A stretch of DNA of 64,000 nucleotides from Monarcha castaneiventris obscurior (taxonomy: Eukaryota > Chordata > Aves > Passeriformes > Monarchidae), in the NCBI GenBank assembly GCA_026261815.1, contig JAMPIT010000230.1:35982501-36046500 (forward strand). The letters are read 5' to 3'. Below are positions 42,701 through 55,565 of the stretch, one piece after another; position 1 is the stretch's first letter, and every line of letters starts with the position of its first letter. The notes beneath the pieces were generated by a model. The model searched no databases. It was not told the origin of the DNA and saw only the letters and a program-made list of their open reading frames with translations. The position numbers and the translations under genes were made by a program.

Positions 42701-45700
42701 AGAGCTCTGAATTGTCAATAATTTACTCAATTGCAAAACTTACATAATAAAGTTTTGCCTTTTTGGATATTTGAGGTTTATTGAAAACAGCAGCAAAGAC
42801 AACAGCACTTCACTGGTTTGTTTTTTCTGTTTTGCCATTGAAGTATGCAAGCATATAAGGACACTAAAGTGGGCTGGCTTCAGAGAGATCAGCTAAGGCA
42901 AATGTAATCAGGATTAGGACTGAGGGGTGCACAGTAGGTTGTTGAAGCAGCCTAGCTTTGTATGGACCCAGTCCAATAACACTGGAGGACTTTTAGTTGA
43001 TGACTTGAGAGAAAAAATGATAAAAGCAACCAAGCTGCAATTAAAAGACATGTCCCTAGTAAACACCTGATTCATACTTTGTTCAAGCATTTTAAACCAC
43101 ACAAAGTAACTATAAGTAAAAGCACGTAAAGTTTTCATGTGTGCTTGTGCTGGGGAAGACAAAACCATCTGCATCAGACAAGCCTAAGGTTTCATTTCTT
43201 CTCATTAATCTTGCTGTCAGTTCACAGCATTTGATTTTCTCTCATTTATTTTGCTTCTTCTCTCGTCTTCCTCTTTTCTCTCTCATCCTTCTGTTTTCTC
43301 CCAAAAAAACCACCATAGCATCTTCTCCTTATGCTTCTTTATAAAAGAGGGGAACATGTCACAATTGAGTTTCTCAACTTTTAAACTAGGCTCATATGAT
43401 CATTGAATAAGCAGAAGGATGGAGCCCAGCTCACACAGAGTAGCCAGACTCTTCTTAAATATGCAAATTCTGCCTTTGTAAATGAGCTAAATAAAATCTT
43501 TGAAAACATGTGATTTCTTTCCTAAATTTTTAAAACATAAAAATTACAGTGCCTATAAGAAAAAAAATTGTAGAGTGAAAGGAACTGTAGCAAGTAGAAC
43601 TAGTAATGTCTACTGGAACCTTTAGGTGGTTTTCACTATTTCAGAAACATGTGCATATGGCTATGCTTGTGGAAATAAACAGCCAGGGTTACTTAATCCA
43701 GGACTGTTGTCCTGCTACTTGCTTTAGCAGTGGCAATATTATAACATATTTAAATATTACATTTTAAAATATGGATTTCAAAATAAATTTCAGTATTTCC
43801 AATCTTTTGGACAAGTATTAAATCACCATGAAAGAAGAGAGCATAGATAATTACAATAAACTTTGTAAACAGTTTCTAATGTGTAAGAAAAGGCAGCATC
43901 AGGAAACTTGTAATGAACAGTGTAATAGCTTTATCCTTGTTCTTGATATAGCTTAATGAGCTCTTCTCTGAATCAGTGCAATCACTTTTTAAAAACACAC
44001 TAAATTTCCACTAACTGTTACAGTAATACTACATATATACTTGTCAAGAGCTGGGCTTGACATTATGCTCAAATTCTTAAACATGAGAAAAAATTAATCA
44101 GAGAAAGAGAATATCCAGAAGAACATGACAGTTCATCTGTAAGTTAACCAGAGACAGGTTCTGAGCACAGAGAAGTAAATGGATCAGGGTTCAGGGTTTT
44201 GGTATGTAAAGAGCTCTCTGAAAACCTGCCCTTTGAGAAATGAACAGGAATAGTGTAGGCCTATATGGAATCTTGTAGCAGCTGCAGATAAAACAAACCT
44301 ACCAAAAGAAATTAATGAGCAAAGGTATACGGGGAAAAGCAGTAAAATACCAGGACTAGAACAATGGGACTAGAACAGTGGTGCTAACCAATACAGCTAC
44401 ATAGATGCTAAATGCATTCTTCCCTCTCATAGTTCTGTGCAACACATGGGAGGAAGTTTTTCTGAGAAGAAGCTGTACCTGAGCACAGCAGTTCTGTTCA
44501 AACCACAGGGCTCACCTGGCTGCTGTTCTCCAACAGGAGTCATAAGTGGATACTCAGGGAAGAGTAAGAACAAAGCAAGCATGTATGAGAGCTCCCAACA
44601 AGAGTCTCCCAATCCCCAGCTACTCGTCAGCCCAAGGGACTGCCTGAGCCCTTGTGGCCTTTCTAAAATGTAGCAATACCCAATGGACGTCTCTTTGAAG
44701 TATAGCCAGTCTACTCTTGAGTACATTTCCTGTATTCACAACCCCCCTGGCAAGGAATCCCAGTGTCTGTTTCTTTATGTGCAGAATCCCCTCCTTTTGT
44801 TTGTTTTAAAGCAAGATTGATTTAATGCCCAACAGACAGCAATCCACCTCTCCAGGGCTCATTTTGCAGACTACTGTTTGTGTGAATATGGGAATGTTAA
44901 TGGATGTTTACTCTCTTCATGTTGTGTTAGATAATTCTTGTAATGCCTGGGAACCTACTAAAATAAAAGTGAGAAGACAAAACACTGTTTTCAGAATATG
45001 GCTCAAAATACATAAAATAGATCGTTAAAAACAAGTAAGTTACAGTGAAACCATTTAGGAAATCACTCAAATCACTTCCACATATCACTTCAGATCACTG
45101 TCACCTTTTTCTAAAATCCTGATTCTGAGTACTATTTTCATCATGAGCTTTCAAATCAATTCATATGGTCTTTCTCTAATCTCTCATGAGTCCTTCCACT
45201 TGTTCCCACTGGGGAATGGACAGTATATCCGGCCACTGCTTGCTAATGAAATCCTGGGGATACATGCACATAACTGAAGCTCTTTTTTTTTTTTTCAAAG
45301 TGGTGAAACAGTTCAAGTTATTTTAGTTCTAGAAGAGATATAGTCAGTATCTTGAAGTAACACCCTCGTTGAAGGACTGAGGTTTGAGTAATGGCCAGGT
45401 AAAATAAACAAAGGTACTAAAAGTAGCAGTCTTGACAAATATGTAATTTGTTAAAGACAAAAAAAGTAAATAAACAAATAAAGTTTGCCCAAACAATGCA
45501 GTCAAAGGCTCCTTCAGTAACAAAGACAAACTTGGATGTGACGAGGGAATTCTTTTAAACTTGAAATAAACTCAAGCTTGGTACAGGCCTTAAGCATTTT
45601 CAGAAATGCAACAAAGCAATAATGAAAGTCTGGCCTTCGTGTATTGCAACATTTACACATTTCCTTAAACATTTGTCTTCTTCTATGATAAGCACTGTAG

Positions 45701-48700
45701 CAAATCAGCTTTTAAAGAACATAATGAGAAGTGTGTTTAGTGAATGTAAAAGGTATTTGGTTTCTATGGAAATAACTGGAATATGCCTGATTGGATTGAT
45801 CCTAGAGTTTACCAACAGCTTTATAATTGGCACCAAAAAAAAAAAAATCACAATCCACTCGACATATAGGAATCAATACCAAGGACAAGTGTTGTAAGTT
45901 CATTGCTTTGACATACAGTTATCAGAAGAAGTAAACAGCAGCTGTGGTCAGGCTTTTGAAGATCATAAAATGGCAGGTTGCAACTCCTGTGGCTGCAACA
46001 CAGCAAAGTGTTTTATTTTATAGGCTAGTGGAGAAGACTTAGAAAAAACAGAAGGACCTTTAAAATGACTACTCTAAAAGCTTCTTGCCTGTGAAATGAA
46101 CAAGTACATTTTATACGGACAACCCTTTGCAGTCCTCCTAACCTGATGCCAGTAGTGAAACACAGCTACACAGTCTAAGAATTATACTCAAAATGTCAAA
46201 CACAATAGTCTGCTCCCATCAGAAATAAATTTCAGAAAAGGAGTTAACAAAAGAAACAGCTCTGGCTTAAATAAAACTACTATGGAAAGGGACTACACAT
46301 ACTGATAGATCATTAAAAACAAAATAGGAAAAGAAAAACACATCAGCATTAACATAATGAAATGTACTTAAAATGACTAGCAAATGCTACAAAACTAAAA
46401 AAAGCCCTGAAAACAAAAAGAAACAAAAACCCAAAACAAACGAAAACCCCCAAAACAAACATACAAACAAGTCTGTTTTCTCTGCTCTTTGTGAAACCTA
46501 TCAGATCCCTCTCCCTTTTTTTTTTTTGAAAATGTCTAATTTTTTGTGGAAAAAACAGCAGGTATCGTAAGTTGGAAGAAAAACACCAACATAATAAAGA
46601 ATTGCATAAAATTTGAAACATTACAAAATGTTTCACAGACTACTTGGCTTTTGTATTTATATAGCACTTTTACAAAGCACTTTTAAAAATATTAAATTCT
46701 GAACCAAAAAAAAAGTAAAATTAACCCAGAGTGTCTGCAACCTAAAACTTGGCAAGTGTGATATTTTTAACTGCATATTCAGAAATACGCTTCTAAGTAA
46801 TAAGAGCCATCATGGAGTGATTCATAGCTTCATGCAAAAACATCCCACAATATAAATCTTGTTAACCTTTTGAAAATCCCCAAAAGCTCATTACAAAGCT
46901 GCTGAATCCTGGCATAACAAAACCTTATATTAAAGTATTTACTGTCCTCCTAAAAAGTCTGTTACTTAAAAGAAATAATACACTTGATTTAGTCGGATTT
47001 TATCATGGTCTGGCAGGCAAAGAAGTGTCAGACAGTGATGTATGTCAAATTAAATTATCCTAGGAAATTCATTACAGAAATACGGGAGAAATAATTTCTC
47101 AGCTGATGTTAAACAATAAACTGTTCTCCATCTGAATTCATGTCAAGTTCACAGGGTAATGAGCATTACAGTGAAAAGACTCATGAAGAAAATGTGGTAC
47201 CTTTCCTATTCTATTACTTTTCCCAGTTCTTGGAAACTACGTGCAACACCCTTGGAGACACTGGTTTTCAAATGGATTTGTTGCACGAAAGCTGATTAAT
47301 TTTCTTCTCCAAATGAGGGACCTGTTTCAAGAAACGTTGCATATTAAATTCTACTTACTGAAAATATGCATTTATGACATTTAAATTATATTCCCCAATG
47401 TAAGCACTTAATTTTATTATAATTCCTATCTTGATCTAACTTTACAGTCATTACCAAATAGAACAGTGTGGATATTTGAGTAGAAGCACAATGAGATGAT
47501 TTTGAAGCTCCCAAGTAAAAGCAGAGTAAAACCCTGGCCTTACTGAAATCAGTGAAAGAACTGCTGCAGTTTTTACTGGAACCACTATTCCACTCCTTAC
47601 ATTCTCTCCTCATCTGCCATGAAGGTAAAAATAATGAGATTTATTGTATCTTACAAATACTATTTTCTAGGTTTTAGAACTCATTCTTGAATTTCTTCTT
47701 CAGATCTCACTTCAGTAAATAAAGTAAAATGAAGATATGTCTCAGGGTTTGTCCTGCATTTTGGGGGAAAATGTACAAAAGGGAGCCTCCAGTGATAGCT
47801 ATTGCCAGTGAATAGTGATGCTAAGCCAGAAGCTTCATTACAGTGTTAAAATAGAAAGAACTTTTAAAATTAAGTTACATATTAATTTGAAAGTACTATT
47901 TCCTCAATGAGAAAATACTTTCCAACCTTTTTACTATTCTCTCGTGCAAATGTATGCAGAAGAAAGAATTCATGGGGTTATTGCTAAGATAGTACTAATT
48001 CCATAATGCTGATAAAATTTTTTTTCTCAGATATTACTCTGTGGGCAGCAATTGTTGGTGTCAACTGCAAAACTGCTGCTGAATGCTGTTGCTGCAGCCC
48101 AGAACACCAGTCATACCATGGGCTGCATCCAAAGCAGTGCGGCCACCAGAGCAAGGAAGGAGATTCTGCCCCTCTATTCCCCTCTCATGAGACCCCACCT
48201 GGAGCACTGCATCCATCTCTGGGGTTCTCAGGAAGGACATGGACTTGCAAGTCCAGAGGAGGGCCACCAAGGTGATCACAGGAATCAAACACCTCTCCTC
48301 TCCTATGAGGAATGCTTGAAAAAGTTGAAACTGCTCAGCCTTGAGAAGGGAAAGCTCTGGGGAGACTTTGTTGTGGCTTTTTAGAACCTGAAGGGGGCCT
48401 ATAAGAAAGACGAGGACAAACCTCTTAGCCTGTTGCAACAGGACAAGGGGTAATTGTTTGAAATTGAAAGAGGGTCAATTTAGATTTGATATTAAGGAAG
48501 AAGGTTTTTACAAAGAGGGTGTTAGAACATTGCAACACGTTGCCCAGAGAAGTGCATCCCATCCCATTCACCATCAGGTTGGATGGGCATCTGAGAAACC
48601 TGACCTAGTTGAAGATGTCCCTGCTCATTGCAGGGGGGTTGGACGAGACAACTTTTAAAGGTCCTCTCCGACCCTAGCCAGTCTGTGATTCTATAAAAGA

Positions 48701-51700
48701 CAACCCACGTTTAATAAAACCAATGTTTCAAAAGAGAAAAGCTAAACTTTCATATTTGCTTTGTTACAATCAAGTGTGTGATGGCTCATCTGAGAACTAT
48801 TTACTTTACCAAGCTTCAATTAATGAGAACAGAATGCATCTGTCTCAGAGATAGTACTCAAAGACATCTTACGTCCACCTCTCCCTCTCCTGAAGCATCC
48901 CTTTATCTCAGTGTTTAGTCATCATCTGTGCTAGTAAAAAAAAACTGGTTAAGCAAGTCCTGACACCTGGAACAGGCAGAGTTGCAAAAGCAAACTGACA
49001 AACACTGTGTCTACAAAACCTGTAGGTCCAGCTTTTCACTTGTCGGCTTCTTATGACATCAAGTACCCAATATTAGGTGTTCATTAACTCTATCTGTATT
49101 GCTGGATGAACTCTGACTGCATTCTAAGAAAAAGGAAGAGTAGCTTCGACTTCATTAATTCAGTCTTTGTGTTTCAGTTTAGCTTTTTGCATGCAAATAT
49201 TTTACCTCATACATTCACTCTGCTTTTTATTTTTAATTTTATTCACTTTTAAGTAAGGGCCTTCTATATTTCTGAAATCCTTCCATGATACCCATAACTT
49301 TGAAATTCCCAAAATAATTTCTGCAAACTAGAACTCTCTCTATTAAAAGCTATAAGCATGTAAAATAATCACACCAGCAGTGCTTTTAAAGATGAGATAT
49401 CAAAATATTCAAAATATTTTTCTTACAGAAACTGCAAATGTACTAAAGCCTAGCTTTACTGTGAAGGTCAAATTCTACAATCTCCTGTCAGAAAAACTTC
49501 TCTAGATTGCACTAGAACCTGAAGGCTTCCAGCCACTGCCTACAAGAGGAAAATACATACTGCAGTAGAAACATAACATATGGGGAGAGAAATTATCTAT
49601 CAAAAATACAGAATAATACAGCCTGTTATTTTAGCCAACTGGTTTGGTTTCATATTAGATTCTGCTCCCATATTCCAGTGACTCAGTAACAGAATGTAAA
49701 CTTCCATTATCATTCATTAGGAAAGGACCCTTGTCTGGCTCTGGATGGTGGTATTTATGAAGTTTTAATACAGTTTGAAAGACTTTCATTTTATCCATGC
49801 TTCTTTTCACATTTACACTCATGTAGGGAATGTCATTCCTTAACCAGAAACAGAAAAGATGAACTGTTCATAATGAAAAGCGCTGGACAACTGCAGCTGT
49901 ACAAACAGTCATCTCCATCTCAACCTTTTTTTTTTCTTATTTTCTTTGTACATATTTGTTCTGCTGATTTCTGTCAAAAGAAATGCAGAAAATGTAGGTG
50001 CTTTCAACTGGGCTTTGTGTTTCACTGAGCTTAGCAGAGCTGCCCTGCCAGGGGCAAGTCCAGGGAGACAGGACTGGTTAGAGTGCTAGTGGAAAATCTC
50101 CATAAACCCACCCTCCACAGGAAGCCATAGACCCAACAGATAAGGTGAGGATAAAGTGGGTACACTGCGTTTCCTTCCTCATCTCTTGCCATCACACAGC
50201 AGAAGCTATTAACTGTTCCCTCCAAAACCACACCAATGTCAAGCCCTGTAGTAAAATGCCATAAAACACAGTTTAACACGAGACAGGGGAGAGCACAACA
50301 GAGAGTTGGAAGAGAACAAGTTACATGCCAATGCTTTAAATTCTTCCAAGACAGGTATTTGCCAAATGGAATCACCATGCCCAGAATGCCTGCAAGACAA
50401 TGCAAAACCACTCTAGCAGGGCCTGCCAACGCAGTCTAGGGACACTAACTCCTTCCTGATCCTCATGTGGCAGTGATGCTAAGTCAGAGCCTGACACACC
50501 AACCAAGGGTCAGTATTCTACTTCATTCCACAAAATGCCTCAGTACCTTCTGCTTCTGTCTTATATCCATCTCTGCTTCAATAGGCAGCAAAGAAACCAT
50601 AAAAAGACACACCTTTTTGTACTATCAAATAACATGATTTACTATGAAAGCATGTATTTATATAATACTCTGTTTCTTCCCATGAATTTTACCCTCTACC
50701 TCTTATCTAGAAACCTAATGCCAGAAGACCATCTTTGTTGGTGAATGCAGCTTGCTGGCCAGTACAAATGGATGGCAGCCTTCTAAGGAAAAAGGATATT
50801 TGATCTGCATAGTCTGTAAAAATAAGATGTCCCCTGGGCAGAACACCAGGAACAAAGTCTTGTTAGTAATGATTTTTCCTGTGTAGCACATGCTGCATTT
50901 TGCAAACAGGTTTTTAAGCATTTGGCTCTTGAAATACACATTGACAAACAGTATCAGTAGAACATTTTCTTAGGCAAACTGATGAATACTAAAACAAATT
51001 CTGGAAGTCTGAAGTTCTCTGGCCTTCTACACTATCTCCACGTAATAAGCACATCTTTCTAGATACCCTGTTCTGGGATTAGATACATGGGGGTTTTGAC
51101 ACAGCTGATTTATGCGCAACCTTCAGATGCTTTGCAACTGGCAGGGATAAGATGGTTAAGCAGGCTTAAAATGGTTAATGGTCATGTCAACTCTGGATCT
51201 TCAGCCCACCTGCAGACTTAGTCAATAATTCCCTAAAGTGTACTTGGCAATCTATGTAAAATAAGTTTTGACTGTCTCACCGTGAAGCTCAGGGGATATG
51301 TCCATGTTACAAAACAATTTAGGCCAGGATACTCAGAAGAAACTGTTCCTGTGCTGGCAGCTTCAGCAGGAATATTGAAGTTGGAATGTACATTTAGAAC
51401 ACAACTAGGTTCTGGAAGGCAAACCAAGGAAGATGAGAGTTTCAAAAGTGTTGGGGAAGATCACTATGTGTCCCACATCTCTGTGCTCTAGGTAGAGGAA
51501 AGATTTCCATTCCCAGCACCCAATGAACTCAGAAATTGTTAAATAAGTATTTTTCAGTAAATATTTAGTAATGATCACTCCAGAAAGGCAAGAAATATTG
51601 CATAGGTGTTCTTATGAAATATGATTACCTGACATACTGCTGGGAGTTATGGATATGTAATCATTCTCGTCCTTCTTCCGTCACCAATGTCACCTGCCAA

Positions 51701-52792
51701 AAAAAAGGAAAAAAACCCCATGTAACATGTCCATAAATGCACATCTGCAGAATACCACTAACATTTAAGCAAGATGGAACATTCTGGATCTTGAATAGCA
51801 TGGTCCATGTCTGATGGCTTAACACATTAAATTCAAAGCACCTTGGTTAGCTGTATGAGGTAACAAATGTAAATCAGGTCCAAAGCATGGTGGACTGGAG
51901 GAGCTGTGGCTAACAGGGATTTGGAAGCAAGGTCCAAGGGTCTGTGCCTACTGATGCAGAAAAAAAAAAGCTTTTGCCCACTTCATGGAACACTTTCCAT
52001 TGGGGTTTTTTTCAGAAGATCCTCTAAGTGTAATATGTAACTTTAGGAGCTAATTGGTTTCTACTTTACAGTTTCTAATGGTATATGCCCACTACTCTCG
52101 GGTTCAGTAAAAACAGAGGATTCAAAGGAATTAAAAATTCTCTTTTACAGTTACAGTTACACTGATTCTTCCTCAGTCATTTGAAACCCAAAAGTCTATT
52201 GACTTTTACAAAGTTCTGAGATGCAAATAGTAATTTTACTCCTTTGGTAGAAGACTAATTTAGATGTACTTAACTTTTGAACAATGACATCCTCTATTTT
52301 ATTAACAAGACACTTGCAGCTGTGAAGAACTGAATCTGGCATTATAGAGTTTTGGTTTTAATACTCAGGTTGTGTCTCCCTTTCATATGTCCATACACAC
52401 ACACACTGACATACCAACTACACTCTTTTTCTGTTTGGTAGCAAAGATTGAAGCTCTGCAAACTAATTTAGCACCAGGAAAGAAAGTCATGGATACCAGT
52501 TATGATATCATCCTTCAGCCATGTTGGTATTTATACCAGCCCTCATGTTTTTCACACAGAGGCATCACAGGCAGCACGCCCTTGTTCAGCCATCCCTGCC
52601 CAAAACACAGTGCCCAGCTGAATGATCCCAGCTCGCTCCCCAGTTTAAGCGCCAGCAATCCAACCCGAGTAGAGACAATCCTAAAGGCATTACTCCCAGA
52701 ATAGAGACAAGATCTCATTAGAATTTTTAAGTAAGAAATCCCAGGCCTACAACTGACCCCACTAATGCCTATGGAAAACTAGCCTGAGAACA
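39703..52792 (-). other. THRB: Upstream THRB intron or 5' region
   Basis: About 13 kb with one CR1 fragment (48062-48697), an A/C-rich simple stretch (46380-46470), several homopolymer runs and otherwise AT-rich unique sequence. No exon is recognisable; 5' untranslated exons would not be detectable from sequence alone. Confidence 0.65.
48062..48697 (+). mobile_element. CR1 LINE fragment, about 0.64 kb
   Basis: Recognised by gagaccccacctggagcact, the run of pol 3'-end sequence (aggagggccaccaaggtgat), ttgcccagagaagtgcatcc, and the terminal ggttggacgagacaactttt followed by tctgtgattctat. Antisense to THRB; open frames over it are decayed. Confidence 0.9.
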
Positions 52793-53107
52793 GTCACGCT
52801 CTCTGGAACATCCCCCTGCACCCAGCACTGGTGAGGCCACACTTCAAGTACTGTGTTCAGTTTTCGGCCTCTCACTTTAAAAAGAACATGGAGGTGCTGG
52901 AGTGTGTCCAGAGAAGGGCAACGAGGCTTGTGAAGAAGACACATCCTATGAGGAAGGGCTGAGGCAGCTGTGGTTGTTTAGCCTGGAGGAAGCTCAGGGA
53001 GAGCCTCATCCCTCTCTACAACTCCCTGAAAGGAGGCTGCAGTGAGGTGGGGGTTGTTCTCTTCTGCTGTGACTGCAGCGAGAGGACCAGAGGAAATGGC
53101 CTTCAGC
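52793..53107 (+). mobile_element. CR1 LINE fragment, left part (interrupted)
   Basis: CR1 sequence (actggtgaggccacacttca, gtgtccagagaagggcaacg, gaggaaatggccttcagc) breaks off at 53107 where a 450-bp LTR is inserted and resumes at 53558. The left limit is approximate. Confidence 0.9.
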
Positions 53108-53557
53108 TGTGATTTTTTTGCCTTTTATTTTATGCCCCTGTTATGCCTTTTTACAACTTCCGTATTCTTAGTGCTTTTTGCCTACGTTCTTGGACTTGTT
53201 TGTTAAGCTAAGAGACTAAACATTTTAGAGGTTTTGTAGTTAGGGATCAGTCTCCCCAGGCCCCAAGGTCCTCTCCAGAACACATTTTGTAAACTAAGAT
53301 AGAACCATCCAGGGAAAGGTTCCTTGGTGAGGGGGGCTCATTCTAGCCTCTCACTGGGGAATTTATGGTAGATATGCTAATTAGTAAAACCTATAATGTT
53401 ATACCAGATCTTTTAGGGAGGGAAATTGCAGTGTACATCAAGGTGCATTCGACCTGGACGTACTGCACCTAAGGATCCTTAAATAAATACCAAGGCAAAA
53501 TCCCTTTATTTCCTTCTAACAGTGTTTGCTAGTTGATTTTAAGACCAGGAAAAGGCA
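53108..53557 (+). mobile_element. Solo LTR (450 bp) inserted in CR1
   Basis: The insert begins TGTG and ends GGCA, and is flanked by identical 5-bp copies TCAGC (53103-53107 and 53558-53562). Removing the insert and one copy restores continuous CR1. A poly(A) signal AATAAA at 53482-53487 lies about 70 bp before the 3' end, as in an LTR. No internal retroviral sequence follows, so this is a solo LTR left by recombination. The 5-bp duplication fits ERVL- or ERVK-type elements; the family is not assigned. Confidence 0.85.
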
Positions 53558-53815
53558 TCAGCTGAGCCAGGGGAGACTCAGATTAGATATCAGAAAAAGT
53601 TTTTCACTGTTAGGGCAGTCAGTCATTAGAGTAAGTTGCCCAGGGAGGTTGTAGAGTCACCATCCCTGAAGGTATTTAAGAGGCGTCTGGATCCGGCCCT
53701 GGGTGGTGTGCTTTAGTGGTTTAGGGGTTACAGTGGTAGTTCTGGATGGATGTAGTTGGACTGGATGATTTTAAAGGCTGATTCTATGATCTTTGCTGAT
53801 TCTATGATTCTACGG
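53558..53815 (+). mobile_element. CR1 LINE fragment, right part (3' end)
   Basis: Continuation of the interrupted CR1: gccaggggagactcagatta, ttgcccagggaggttgtaga, and the 3' end gttggactggatgattttaa followed by tandem ttctatgat octamers. Confidence 0.92.
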
Positions 53816-54059
53816 TCAAGAAACACTTGTCTTTTAATGTTAGCATGGAAGTGACATTTTAAAGAGGAAGTAGAACCTCTCTTAAATTGTCCTGATCATC
53901 ATTTTATGGTAAGAAACTCATCTTTGTTAACAAACTTGTGGATTTAATTTCTCTCCATCCCTCCATAGCCCTGTCCGTATTTCCTCTTGGCCACCGTCTC
54001 CTCCCACAGGGGGTCTTTCCCTTGAAATAAATATCCTCCCCTAGCAGCAGGCTGAACAC

Positions 54060-54560
54060 CGAGCGCATCCGCTGTGTTTGGGCAGAACGAGAGAGCTGGT
54101 GAGCAGCAGCACGGGGTAATTAATGCATCTGGGACGCGGCCCCGCCGCTTCACCTCAGCCCACCATCGGCCCCCGGGGCGCTCCCACACCGGAGCCTCTG
54201 CCCCGCCACACGCGGTGCGGGCCCGGGCCGCGGCCGAGACGGGGCGTGAGGCAGGGCCGGGCCCCGCGCCCGCCGAGGGCCCGCCCGGGAGGCGCAGGGC
54301 AGCGCCGCAGGGGAGAAGGGCCGCGGGAAAGCGCCGCAAGGAAGAGGCACCGGGAGGAGCCGCAGGGAAGCGCCGCAGGGAAGAGGCGCCGGCAGGAGCC
54401 GCGGCCTCCGCGGCCTCCCCGCCCTCCCGAAGGCAGAGCCCGCCCGCGGCGCGGCAGCGTCCCTTGGCGGCCGCAGCCCGAAGCGCTGTTCCCCGGCTTC
54501 TCCATCACTCCGTGCCTCCCTGCCTTAACCGGGCATGTCTGCGTGTATCTTTAAGTTAAA
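54060..54560. promoter_or_regulatory. CpG island
   Basis: About 500 bp with very dense CpG and GC (for example ccgggccgcggccgagacgg) set in AT-rich, CpG-poor surroundings. It contains a 39-bp tandem duplication (54320-54397). Open frames of up to 161 codons over it are GC artefacts with no recognisable product. Such islands usually mark promoters; in this position it could drive a THRB upstream (beta0-type) transcript on the minus strand, with a possible donor GAG|GTGAAG at 54152/54151. No TATA or start site is certain. Confidence 0.75.
54320..54397. repeat. 39-bp tandem duplication in the CpG island
   Basis: Unit 1 (54320-54358) and unit 2 (54359-54397) are identical except for about four substitutions. 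A diverged partial copy precedes them at about 54292-54319. Units are rich in GCCGC and GGAAG. Confidence 0.85.
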
Positions 54561-54599
54561 TTAATTGCTACTCCAAAGGTCGGAATTGCTCACGATTAA

Positions 54600-54795
54600 C
54601 AAAAAAAAAAAAAAAAACCCAAAAAAACAAAAACAAAAAACCCCCAAACCCCAAAAAAACCCCAACAAACGAACAAAAAAAAAAAAAAAAACAAAACCAC
54701 AAAAAACAAAAAACCAAAAAACTCAGCAAACAACAACACACAACCCCCCCACCCCGCCCCACCCCAAAACATAAATATGCATGCACTCCCCTCTC

Positions 54796-54826
<31 letters not shown>

Positions 54827-54833
54827 ATCCTAA
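54600..54833. repeat. A/C-rich low-complexity tract with a G-quadruplex motif
   Basis: Long A runs alternate with short C runs between the CpG island and a CR1. The C-tracts at 54744-54765 (7, 4, 4 and 4 C with single-base spacers) make a textbook parallel quadruplex motif on the minus strand. The tract ends in 26 A just before the CR1 begins. Confidence 0.9.
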
Positions 54834-54841
54834 CAAACCCA

Positions 54842-55168
54842 TAATCATAGAATATCCTGAGTTGGAAGGGACCCAAAAGGATCATCAAAGTCCAGCGCCT
54901 GGCCCTGCACAGGACAACCCCAGGAACGTGATCCTGATGGGTCCCTTCCAACTCAGCAGTTTCTATGATTCTGTGATTTTGCAGATGACACGGTGTGCCT
55001 GAGAGTGTTACCTCAAGCTCCTGGAGCTCTGGCAGGCTTGGGACCGTGACCAGTTCCCTGGGGAGACTGTTCCAGTGTCTGACCACCCTCTGAGTGAAGA
55101 ACCTTTTCCTTATATCCCACATAAATCTCTTCATGCCATGCCCTTGGGTCCCCTCACTGGCCACCAGA
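54842..55168 (-). mobile_element. CR1 LINE fragment with an opposed CR1 end inside
   Basis: Reverse CR1 starts atcatagaatatcctgagtt then ggaagggacccaaaaggatc, and continues with gactgttccagtgtctgacc and ctctgagtgaagaacctttt. Within it, about 54926-54980 is a plus-oriented CR1 3' end (gatgggtcccttccaactca then ttctatgattctgtgat), giving a perfect 18-bp inverted repeat (54857-54874 against 54939-54956). Open frames here are decayed. Confidence 0.88.
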
Positions 55169-55349
55169 GAGGAAAAAGAAAAAAATATGCCCCAATTTAT
55201 TTTTTCCTTTCTGATTTCCTAATTATCTGAAATTATTGCTCCCGGTAGTATATTGCATTTAATAGAAAAATTACTGATTTCAGGATATAATGTTCATTCT
55301 GTTTGCAAAGCAAGCACAATGCAAAACTTACTGTAAGTTTTACAGCAAG

Positions 55350-55565
55350 AACCTCAACATGAGGAAGAACTTCTTCACATGACGGATGCAGAGGACTGTA
55401 ACATGCTATCCCGGGAAGTCATGGAGTCTCCCTCTCTGGAGACATTTAAACACACCTGGCCATGTTTTTGTGTCACCTGTAACCTGCTCTAGGTGACCCT
55501 GCCTTGGCAGGAGGGTTGGACTGGATCATCTCCAGAAGTTTCTTCTAACCCTAACAAGTCCATGA
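55350..55565 (+). mobile_element. CR1 LINE fragment, 3' end
   Basis: Recognised by aacatgaggaagaacttctt, gagtctccctctctggagac, ctgctctaggtgaccctgcc and gagggttggactggatcatc. It follows the previous CR1 in the opposite direction after about 180 bp. Confidence 0.9.

Noticed and set aside
48006..48658. Open frames of 89-125 codons on both strands
   Set aside because: They lie over a CR1 3' fragment; the pieces are decayed LINE sequence or its antisense.
53944..54559. Arg/Pro/Ala-rich open frames over the CpG island
   Set aside because: High GC removes stop codons in all frames; residue composition is typical of such artefacts.
54568..55164. 198-codon minus-strand frame with a Phe-rich tail
   Set aside because: It is CR1 sequence running into the poly(A) tract read as poly-Phe.
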